Assembly: GCA_001972305.1 (NCBI GenBank)
Contig: BDDD01001384.1
Span: forward strand, 53,273 to 117,272
Direction: 5' to 3'
DNA: 64,000 nt
Origin: Cephalotus follicularis
Taxonomy: Eukaryota > Streptophyta > Magnoliopsida > Oxalidales > Cephalotaceae
Shown here: one piece after another, positions 55,596 to 63,574 of the stretch
How positions within the stretch are numbered: the first letter of the stretch is position 1
Layout: each line of letters opens with the position of its first letter
Made by a program: the position numbers and the translations under genes
The notes under the pieces: generated by a model
What the model was told of the DNA's origin: nothing
What the model saw: only the letters and a program-made list of their open reading frames with translations
The model's database searches: none

Positions 55596-55829
55596 ATGGC
55601 TTCCCGTTCTACATTTGAGTCCTCAGATCCAATAGTTTGACGATGCCTTGGCAGAGGGGTCAAGGTCAGATCAGGGTTTGATAAGAAGATAAGAAACTGA
55701 GGCTCCTCCTCACTTAGCATTGGTCCGCTATGAAGACCTCGGATAGTCCAAGGGTGCCGAGGTTGAAGATCTTTGTTCTGACATGCCTCCAGAGGAACGA
55801 TATGCTAGGGATATCATATTAAAGTGTTA
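55596..55829 (+). pseudogene. Short degenerate ORF of unknown family after TE-G leader
   Basis: The ATG starts MASRSTFESSDPIV and then a TGA. A shifted frame continues with LAEGSRSDQGLIRR, ETEAPPHLALVRYEDLG and SKGAEVEDLCSDMPPEERYA, with two stops. The acidic, Ser-rich composition looks like real coding sequence, possibly the N-terminus of a retroelement Gag. I do not recognise the family. It is cut at about 55829. Confidence 0.4.
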
Positions 55830-56436
55830 GAGATAAGTACTGCAAGCAGTTGCCATATCTTGTAATATATGAACTTATCTTTAAGGATATTCAATAAAAT
55901 GTATAATTGGTTATCAATGACTATGATTTAATTTAATGTATTAATCTTCGTATTAATATTTGAATGTCCTAAAATTAAAGTTGCAGGAACCAAATTGTTG
56001 ATGAGATCAAGAAGTAAGAATTGGAATCTCGGTAAGCTTTATTCTTAAATCTTCCTGGTTGTAGGATTAAATACTCAGGGCATGCTTAATCCAATAAGAC
56101 CAGCACGTAGTATACCAGCTCGTTTAGACGGTGATTGATCTCATAAATCATCTTGTGGAGACAAGGGCAATACACATTGGTGAATGAGTTCACTAAAGCT
56201 AACTCGCAAGAAGGAATGCATGTATGGAATTTTTACTGTACGTCAAACGGACATTCCTGATGGCAGCGGTGCAACAGTGGTCCTTAGACATGAGCCACCG
56301 CTTGTACCCTGTGCATAAGATGCTATATTTTAACAATGCTTACATATGACCCCTAACTATGGGGAGTACACAAGTATTGGTTAGGTATGACAGGTTTATG
56401 ATAGAGATAAGTGAGTGAGCAAGATTAGATCCGTCG
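55830..56436. other. Unclassified AT-rich stretch
   Basis: There is no ORF of note. It starts with a TGTTAGAGATAAG-like sequence that could be an LTR or MITE edge interrupting the preceding ORF, but no matching end was found. Confidence 0.35.
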
Positions 56437-57130
56437 TGTAAGCCCCGAAATTATATGTAAATGTTTGTAATATATAATATTGTAAAATGGCGATTTTGGG
56501 ATTGATAATTATCTTTCCATTTTTGAGCCGAAACTTGAACCTTATAAAGTATTGGTTTGGGCCGGCCAAATGAGATCACAAAGCCTACAATTTTTGTTTG
56601 GGTCAATAACAATTTTATCTCTTTTACTAAAAAGGTGGGGGTGGCATTTGTAAGATATTATTTTCTTTTGGCTGTTTGTGGGTAGTGTTGCCCATGTGAC
56701 CAAGGGAAACTTCTGGATTCTTCGCTAAGAATAATTACGCTCAAGTCGGTTTAGCATTTTCAAGGAGATATTTTCTCATTTCTACGCATTCGGTTCTAGA
56801 GAGAGAGCGAGAAAGTGAGAGGGATGAAGAAAGTGAGAGCTCGATCCAGTAGTGAAGCACCAGAGAAATCGAATATGCAAGGTGTGCGAGTCCTCACCAC
56901 CGACAGAACTCTTCCTAGAGAAAGAGAGTAAAATAAAGAGTGGACGGAATCCAGTAAATAAGGAGTCTTTAGACACACAGCAACATAACTGTCTGTAACC
57001 GCTAAAGGCTGGTTGAAACCATGCAAGTCTGCCCCATGTGCAACATAACTGCCTGTAACCGCTAGTAACCACCTATGCCAACTAGGGTCTCTGCCCAAAC
57101 CAATAATTTAGACCAGCAAGCCTGAGCCAA
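56437..57130 (+). repeat. TE-H: partial LTR related to TE-A family
   Basis: It begins TGTAAGCCCCGAAATT and shares with the TE-A LTR the order TGTAAGCCCC, an ATTGTAAAATGGYGATTT-like block, a GGCC-rich part, GAGATATTTT and GAGAGAGCGA. It is another subfamily. Its right end is not defined; from about 56960 the sequence may already belong to the 3' LTR of TE-I. Confidence 0.45.
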
Positions 57131-57156
57131 ACACTAAGGCCTCATCATCTCTTACA

Positions 57157-57480
57157 CACATGCACACACACGCACACACGTGGCCACATGCTGCGTGTTG
57201 TGCCTATATTCTCTGCACCGCACCCGCACACTATCTCTGTGTGCTGCCTACTGCACTCATGCACAATGCCTGCGTGTTGTACCCATACACCATGTCTACG
57301 CACTACCTCTGCTCTCCAAGTGCATGCTCTCTCGCACACCAATGCATGTCTGCGTGTTGTACGGATACACCTTGTCTGCGCACTACCTCTGCTCGCCATG
57401 TCTATTCACCATGTGCATGCTCTCCTACACACCAATGCATGTCTACGTGCTATCGTAGCCAAAACCAAGCCATCTAATAT
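57157..57480. repeat. CA-rich and approximately 80-90 bp imperfect repeats
   Basis: A CA/CG-rich run (57157-57180) is followed by imperfect copies containing TGCGTGTTGTACSSATACAC, CGCACTACCTCTGCTC and CACACCAATGCATGTC (57271-57350 and 57351-57441), with a shorter partial copy upstream. Frames open in several phases here reflect the repeat, not genes. Confidence 0.7.
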
Positions 57481-57652
57481 CCTATCGTCCCACATTAAAC
57501 TATTTCATCCATAGCATGCCTCCCCCATGATATGGTAACTGGGCCAACATAGGTGCAGGTCTCCAAACCTATGCCAACGGCCATACCCCAAGTCTAAAGG
57601 GCTAACAAACCTCCCCCACTAGAAGAGTTCAACGTCCTCATCGAAGGGGTAT

Positions 57653-58174
57653 CTAAGTAATTCTTGATATGTTTTCCAAAAACAGCAACTCAGATTCCAC
57701 ACTTGAAATTGCAGCCACAATTCCCACTTGCATGGTTGACAACATTTCTGTCATTCTCTTCCAACCCATTGCATCATTATATCCAACCACAAAGCAAGGA
57801 TTTTGCTCATTCGTGACCAACAACCCACACACATGAGGTATGAGAATAATCTTCTCATAAATAAAGAATTCACTACCAAGGATCAAGTCAAAATCATCCA
57901 ACTGCACAATCATTAAATCGATTTTCCCCTCCCAAGCACCCATAGAAATTTTAACACTATGAGCCATACTTGTCACTGCTTGTGCTTGGGAGTTCACTAC
58001 CTTGATCCGACTATTGTACGTGTCCACTTTCAAGTCCAACCGATGAACTATCCATTCTTCTAGAAAGCTATGTGTTGCACCCGTGTCCACCATTGCCGCC
58101 ACTTGTTGTCCTTTTATCATGAAACGCACATACATCAAGTCAGATGGTGGTATAGCACGTAGTGCACTGACCAA
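57653..58174 (-). pseudogene. TE-I aspartic protease
   Basis: A 173-codon open frame with an intact catalytic D-T-G (AAMVDTGATHSFLEEWIVHR), WEGKIDLMIVQLDDFDLILG and IPHVCGLLVTNEQNPCFV, typical of gypsy proteases. After the stop a shifted frame reads YQELLRYPFDEDVELF then TAG and the purine tract. This looks like the last residues of a pol polyprotein joined close behind the protease. The frame differs from that of gag, so a frameshift lies between. Confidence 0.82.
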
Positions 58175-59138
58175 CTGGATTGGGGCAACTCTAGCAAGGA
58201 CATCAAAATCGAAATTGGCACCACTATCATCTTGGGCACAAAAGCATTCAACTTTTCTCGTTTGGGGTAGTCTGTAGCATGATGCGGATCATCAGAGATG
58301 AAGCATCCGTTACTTGACTTCTTTTCCTTCAATCCATCAGTAGCCTTGGCCTTGCTTTGCCTGCATGATCATCATCCTTCTTAGCAACAGCATCCCTTTT
58401 TTCTTTGGGCTAGGCCTTGTCACTACTAGGAGACCCATCATTATCTTTCATCATCCTAAAATCCTCCAATGCATCTGCTGCAGATATAGTCGAGGGTAAG
58501 TTTTGCACATTTTGTCTACGTAATTCAGTTTGTGCCCATGGCTGCAATCCCGATAGAAAGTTGAACAATTTATCTGCTTCTAACATATCCTTGATTTGCA
58601 ACAGTAAGGAACTGAATGCTCTAACATAATCCTGCATAGACCCAGTCTGCTTCACGTTCTTAAGGGACTCTCGTGCCAACCACGATGCGTTATTCGGAAG
58701 GAATTGATCCTTCAATTCTTTGACTAAGACGTCCCATGTCTCAATCCTTGGCCTTCCCGAATTTGCATCATCTTGTACCCTAGTCCTTCACCATAATTTC
58801 ACATCACCAGACAAATACATGCTAGTGATGGAGACCTTCTCAGCATCGGGCACATGAGTGGCTTTGAAGTAAGACTCCACGTCCCATAAGAAATTCTCTA
58901 GTTCCGTCGTATCACGTTTTCCACTGAATGACTTTGGTTCAGGGACTTTAAACTTACTTGAGCGGCCTTCCATTCTTGAAGAACATCCATGAAGGGCATT
59001 CTTTAACACAGAAATGTCCTCTTCATTGGCTTCAATGTTGATCCTAAGGGCATCAGCAACCAAAAGAATATCAGCCACCAATTGCTTGAAACTCTCCTCC
59101 GATTTTCCCATCAACTCGTTATGAGAATGTTGTACGAC
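58175..59138 (-). pseudogene. gag: TE-I gag with damaged zinc knuckle
   Basis: From the minus-strand ATG at 59111 the frame reads MGKSEESFKQLVADILLVAD, FKVPEPKSFSGKRDTTELEN, FLWDVESYFKATHVPDAEKV, MYLSGDVKLW, one TGA where Trp is usual, then KDQFLPNNASWLARESLKNV, LFNFLSGLQPWAQTELRR and SAADALEDFR to a stop near 58410. The zinc knuckle at about 58310-58270 reads CFISDDPHHATDY: two of three Cys are replaced. The true N-terminus was removed by the TE-J insertion at 59139. Confidence 0.85.
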
Positions 59139-59307
59139 TGTTTAGCATAAAAATGTGTTGTTTTTAATGGTTTATTTGTGATATTTTTATTCTTGGAATA
59201 TACTACTTTGGTTGTGTTATATTGATTTTCAGGTATAAGTGCTAAAAGACCAAATGATTGAAGAATGACTCCAATTGGTGAAAATCTACAAAAAACAATG
59301 AAAGACA

Positions 59308-59619
59308 TCGATGTCTTTTGGTTAGGATCGATGTCCTTTCTAGGATTACAGTTGGGCCCAATGTCATATGAATTGCGCCGATCCTATCTTCAAATGCTAT
59401 GAAAATCACGTCGATGTTTTCTCAACAACATCGATGTCTTTGATAAAGACATCGATGTCTTCATAAATCAGATCGATGTCTTTGTGCAAATTCGACCTGT
59501 AACTTTTGGACCAAACGCGTCGAAGTCTTTTGAACAGTATCGATGTCTTCCATTACGTGCATCTCAGCAAAACGTGATTATTTACAAAACACGTCGACTT
59601 CCAACTGAAAAGCGTCGAC
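59308..59619 (+). promoter_or_regulatory. TE-J U3 palindrome array (ACATCGATGTC type)
   Basis: The main form is ACATCGATGTCTTT: ATCGAT occurs near 59308, 59329, 59430, 59450, 59472 and 59538, GTCGAT near 59410, and GTCGAC at 59593 and 59614. The last core lies 90 bp before the TATA box at 59710. A regulatory role is inferred from the placement. Confidence 0.55.
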
Positions 59620-59709
59620 ACGTTCTACTGCAATAGAATTAGAAAGTTAGATTTTTTCCATATTTTGTAACTAGGATTGGATTATTTATGTTTTTGATCA
59701 GTTTTGTAG

Positions 59710-59717
59710 TATAAATA
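59710..59717 (+). promoter_or_regulatory. TE-J LTR TATA box
   Basis: TATAAATA corresponds in place to TATAAATA in the TE-B LTR. Confidence 0.65.
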
Positions 59718-60226
59718 CTGAAATGTAGTTTTAAAAATAATCTAGACTTTTTCGCAAAGAACTAAAACAATAAGCAATCTCAATATAAGCAAAGTTGTAA
59801 AGAGATAGAGTAGAGAGATATGCAAACACTAGTTTAGAGTGGTTCGGCCAAACTCTTGCCTACGTCCACTTTTCCCAATGACCTCCTTGAGTTTCCACTA
59901 GTTCTCCGAATAAAATTGCGGGTGCTATTCGGTACACCTTTGTGATTGACCTCAATCACTTACAATACTCTTTGGGTTCACTCCCCAAATTCACTAGGGT
60001 TCACTCCCCTATTACAATCAAAGAATAAAAAGTAGTTTGTGTAGCTAAACCTCTCACAGGTTGGATATTACAATATACAAGCTCAATTTAGTGAGAACAA
60101 GAGAATAGCTTAAAATATGACAAGAAAATGCTCTTTGGATGTGATTTGATCTTTTGTATGTTTTGTTTGCTTGATGATGTTTTGCACTTGTTGTTCTTCT
60201 TGTTCTCAGAGGTTTTTGAACTCCCT

Positions 60227-60232
60227 TTTATA
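60227..60232 (-). promoter_or_regulatory. TE-K LTR TATA box
   Basis: The minus strand reads CTATAAAAGGG. It lies 98 bp downstream (minus direction) of the last GTCGAC core at 60331-60336, and about 750 bp from the LTR start. Confidence 0.7.
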
Positions 60233-60330
60233 GTCATAAAAGGTTTGTAGCCGTTGCTTGATTTGTGGAGGCTTTTGATTAATAAAATAGTAGCTGCAAT
60301 CTTTGATTTTATTTCTGCTGGTGTAGAGAC

Positions 60331-60837
60331 GTCGACTTCTTTCAAAAAGGCGTCGATGTCTTTGTTCCATGTAGCCGTTGTAGTGCTTGAAGTATCCGTT
60401 CCATGTTTCCTGGTTTTTGTCTGTTTAAAAAGGCGTCGACTTCTTTTCAGAAAGCGTCGATGTCTTTTCTAGGTAATCACCAGGAATTTCGACTTTGAGT
60501 AACTCGTCGACTTCATTTTTGGGAATCGATGCAATTTCTGGGAAATCCAGATTTCTCGAGTAAGTCGTCGATGTCCACTTAAAGGCGTCGATGTCTTTAG
60601 TATGGACGTCGATGTCTTTGCATTTAGAAGTCGATGTGATTGCATGAAAATGTTCTGTAACTTTGGTACCCAAAGACGTCGATGTCTTTGAGTAAGGGGT
60701 CGACGTCTTTCGTACGGACGTCGATCTTTTTGCCTTTATAAGTCGATGTCTTTGTGTCAAATTGTCCTGTAACTTCATGCATGAAAGGAGTCGATGTCTT
60801 TTGTAAAGGAGTCGACTTCTTTCCTACGGACGTCGAC
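60331..60837 (-). promoter_or_regulatory. TE-K U3 palindrome array, about 16 cores
   Basis: GTCGAC (60331, 60435, 60506, 60699, 60811, 60832) and GTCGAT (60352, 60456, 60567, 60587, 60608, 60630, 60678, 60720, 60742, 60790), in contexts such as GACGTCGATGTCTTTG. Many neighbours are 20-22 bp apart. The array fills about two thirds of U3. Confidence 0.6.
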
Positions 60838-60980
60838 TTCTTGCCTGGAAGATCAATGTCTTTTGTGTAGATGGTATTTTTACTTTTGTACTTCTATTGT
60901 AATTCCTTGCACATCAAGTAGATTTGTTAAATGCAAATATGTTATCATCAAAACAAGGATTGAGACTAAATAGTCAACAA

Positions 60981-61295
60981 TCTCCCCCTTTTTGATGATG
61001 ACAAAAATTTGCTCAAAAAGGCAAGAATTAAAGTGAATACCAATTTAAATAAATAGATAGATATATCTTATTTAGTATGCAATATTTCAAGTAGGTTATA
61101 ATATATGCTTCCTTGACATTTTCTCCAAAAAGTGAGTTATTTCTCCAAGTTACCATTAACTTGAGAGAATAGGCATTAAATTCATTTTGTTCTCCCCTTT
61201 TTTATACAAATATAGATTTTGAACTTATTCTCCCCCTTTTTTGTATAGCATCAAAAAGAACTACACAAAGGCAGAAAATTGTTAGCTCCCCCTTA
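60981..61295 (-). promoter_or_regulatory. TE-K multiple polypurine tracts
   Basis: The adjacent PPT (minus CAAAAAGGGGGAGA, plus 60981-60994) is followed upstream by three more purine runs: minus AAAAGGGGAGA (61191-61202), AAAAAAGGGGGAGAA (61228-61242) and AAGGGGGAGC (61284-61293). The first and third share their flanks and look duplicated. The stretch 60995-61629 is otherwise non-coding. Confidence 0.75.
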
Positions 61296-61629
61296 ATATA
61301 AGGAAGGGTAAAAAGAGAGATTATAGGCATATTGCAAAAATTATCAAAGTTGGCAATGAATATTAGAAACCAATTGAATAAACGAAACCACATTTATGCA
61401 ACATATTATATCAAACTCATTCATTCAATACCACATATATATCATAAATTAAAACATAAACACTAATTCAAAACACCATTTCGTGAAACTTAAACATTTC
61501 ATTAATATCATACAAACATTAACAATATTGTCTTTTACAAGCAGAAATTTATAAAGAAAATACATCATGATTCATTAACAACAACAAAATAGCAGCAAAA
61601 ACAGCAACGAAACAGCAGTAATCAAGCAG

Positions 61630-62871
61630 TCAAAATTCAGCAGGAGGAGGATGAACGGAATCGGTGGATGTATCGCCGTCATCGCCCGAAGTGTCTGTGC
61701 AATGATCAAAAATATTGGCTTTGGCAAGATTACGTTCTATCCTTGTAAGACGTCTCTTAACGACCCTTAGGTCGTAGTAAACGCCGTCATCAACATCTTC
61801 GTAGTCCTTATGAAGAACTTGATGATCTCTCGACAAACGACCGAGATGCAACTTCATATCCTTGAGTTGACCATCAGAAGAAGCTTGCATAGAGGCAAAC
61901 TGGGATTGCATAACCTCCATCATTCTGTCAAAGTCAGAAGTGGATGAGGAGCCTTGAGCAGGGGCTGTTTGTGTTTGAGCAGGGGCTGTTTGTGCAGGGG
62001 CATCTTGTTCCCAAGGAGGGTTGTCCTCTTGCTCCTCCCTCACAATCCTTGGAGCTTGATCCGCTCTAGGACAATACGTCCATATTCCTTGCTGCATCTT
62101 CCAGCCCATTCAATTCAGCGTACTCTTGTTATATGTGTCTTCCTTCTTCAATTTTGTGGCAACCTCTCCATCAAGCCGAATATGGAAGTGTAAGAAGATT
62201 TTGGTGAGAATAGAGCCAAAAGGAAGAACGGATTTCTTTTGGTGAAAGGCTCTAACCATTGTTTTAAGCATAAGAAGGGGGAAACAATACTCAATCCTAG
62301 AAAGAATGCACCACATGAGGAAGACTTGCATTCTTGACAACTTGGCGTACCCTCCACCGGTGGGTAAATTTTGATGAACTATGAGGTGGTGGAGGAGTCG
62401 ATGATCAACGGACAAACGATTCGTAGTGAGTGCCATGTTAGGATGCACATTTGGATCGTTGGGATACAAGATAGACAAAATGTGGTTAGGGTGAAAACCC
62501 TCAACCTCCGGCCATTTCTTATGTTCAAAAACATAAATGCCGGTGTGTGGAATGTGCAAAATGGAAGCAAGAATCCTAGCATCTAAGAAGATTCTTTGAC
62601 CTTTAACTGTGGAAGTGAGGGCAAATTCCTCATTTTGATTGGAAGCCATTCTAAGATTGGAATAAAATTCTTTGACAAGTTTTATATAGAATGGATCAGA
62701 AATTTGGACTAGAGGGATAAGATTAAGATCCTCTAACCAAGATACGAAGGAAAACTCAGAGGAACGGAATTGTAAATCGATGGTTCTTCCTCCCATCACC
62801 CTTTTATCCACAAAAGCGACACTTCTCAAAGGAATTGGTGAATGCTCTTCGGATTCGGAATCCGATTGCAT
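61630..62871 (-). pseudogene. TE-K envelope-like ORF (SIRE type), one in-frame stop
   Basis: Two frames abut exactly and are in phase: 62871-62110 (253 codons, TGA at 62112-62110) and 62109-61630 (159 codons). They were probably one protein of over 400 residues, broken by one nonsense change. The first half has VDKRVMGGRTIDLQFRSSEF, DPFYIKLVKEFYSNLR, RILASILHIPHTGIYVFEHK and KKSVLPFGSILTKIFLHF, matching the envelope-like / 'putative plant transposon protein' domain found downstream of pol in SIRE-type elements. The second half is Gln/Pro/Ala-rich and then a heptad-like coiled coil (MEVMQSQFASMQASSDGQLK). The same frame stays open upstream of 62871 (GGKKKGASSSQPPQSAKKQR), so the start may be farther upstream. 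A fusogenic role has never been visible from sequence alone. Confidence 0.78.
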
Positions 62872-63574
62872 AGCGGGGTCTGGAGATGGCTCTCTACTAT
62901 CTAGCCTCTGCTTTTTAGCAGATTGTGGAGGCTGAGATGAAGAGGCTCCCTTCTTTTTGCCACCCCGTTTTGTTCTAGCAATTTTGTCGAGCAGTTGGAG
63001 TGCATAAGACAGATATACACAGATTGTTAAAAATTGATGGATTGGACAAGATCGAAAGAAGTTTTGGACGAAGAAGAAGTAGACAGGAGATGTTCTACGA
63101 CCTAATAGAGTGATTTTTGATGAAAAACAGACAGAGAAAAATAATTTTGAAAAACTTAGAAAGAGGGAAAAATGAGAGAATGAGCTTGAGATCGACTTTT
63201 TATGAAGAAGTCGATTTCTGGCACAAAGACGTCGACGTGATTCAGGAAGAAGTCGACGCGACCTTTTAAAAATAGCTATAAAAATGGTGCGTTTTAGGAG
63301 AGCATCGACGTGGTTTTAAAATAGTCGAGTTGTTTTAGTAAGAGACAAAGGAGTCGACGTTTTATTTTATAAGGGTCGATGTCTTTTTCAAACGGTAGAA
63401 TTTTTCCAGAAAAGGAGTCGACGTGATTTAAGTAAAGCATAAAAATCCCAGAAAAGTAGTCGACTCTTTTTACAAAAATAGCAGAAAAATCAACCAAAAA
63501 CATAATAAACACAGAGAATCAAACATCATATCAAATATGCATCATTCAAGCATATCATATAATCATTGAAAACA
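62872..63574 (-). other. TE-K spacer between pol and envelope-like ORF, with palindrome array
   Basis: 62872-62997 continues the envelope-like frame with a basic, Ser/Gln-rich sequence. 63191-63464 holds about nine cores: GTCGAC at 63231, 63252, 63353, 63417 and 63459; ATCGAC at 63191 and 63304; GTCGAT at 63210 and 63375. The contexts (AAGTCGACG, GTCGATGTCTTT) are those of the TE-K LTR array, but this is an internal, non-LTR position. Confidence 0.6.

Larger units (their letters stand above)
57608..59138 (-). mobile_element. TE-I: Gag-protease remnant of a Ty3/gypsy element, minus strand
   Basis: On the minus strand gag enters from 59138 (where TE-J cuts it), followed by a degenerate zinc knuckle, the protease, a very short pol tail, and a purine tract (AGTGGGGGAGGTT) directly before a possible LTR start TGTTAGCCC at 57607. 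There is no RT, RNase H or integrase. The family resembles chromoviruses of the Reina/Galadriel type by its Gag (FKVPEPKSFSGKRDTTELEN); the clade call is tentative. Confidence 0.7.
59139..59723 (+). repeat. TE-J: 5' part of an LTR related to TE-B, cut by TE-K
   Basis: It starts TGTTTAGCATAAAAATGTG, matching the TE-B LTR closely for about 100 bp and then diverging. It contains an ATCGAT/GTCGAC palindrome array and a TATA box, and is cut at about 59723 by the TE-K LTR (exact point uncertain). ACGAC at 59134-59138 would be its left target copy. The rest of TE-J should lie beyond the right edge of the window. Confidence 0.75.
59724..60979 (-). repeat. TE-K 3' LTR (about 1256 bp; far end approximate)
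   Basis: On the minus strand it starts TGTTGACTATTTAGTC at 60979, directly after the PPT. U3 is dominated by the palindrome array (60837-60331) and ends at a TATA box at 60232-60227. R/U5 contains the conserved GTGGTTCGGCCAA block (plus strand 59840-59852). The terminal CA was placed at 59724-59725 by reading alone and could be off by tens of bases. Confidence 0.75.

Noticed and set aside
55302-55640. 112-codon ORF through the (CT)n tract
   Set aside because: Much of it is a translated (CT)n microsatellite; the more plausible start is the ATG at 55596.
57160-57514. Overlapping Cys/His-rich ORFs of 92-108 codons
   Set aside because: Open in three frames at once because of imperfect repeats rich in CACAC and TGCATG; composition artefact.
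59139-59723. TE-J as the missing 3' LTR of TE-C
   Set aside because: The LTR start and motif type match TE-B-like families, but it differs from the TE-C LTR (TGTTCAACA, GCGTCGACGCTT motifs), lies inside TE-I, and TE-C's target copy ATAGT is not next to it.
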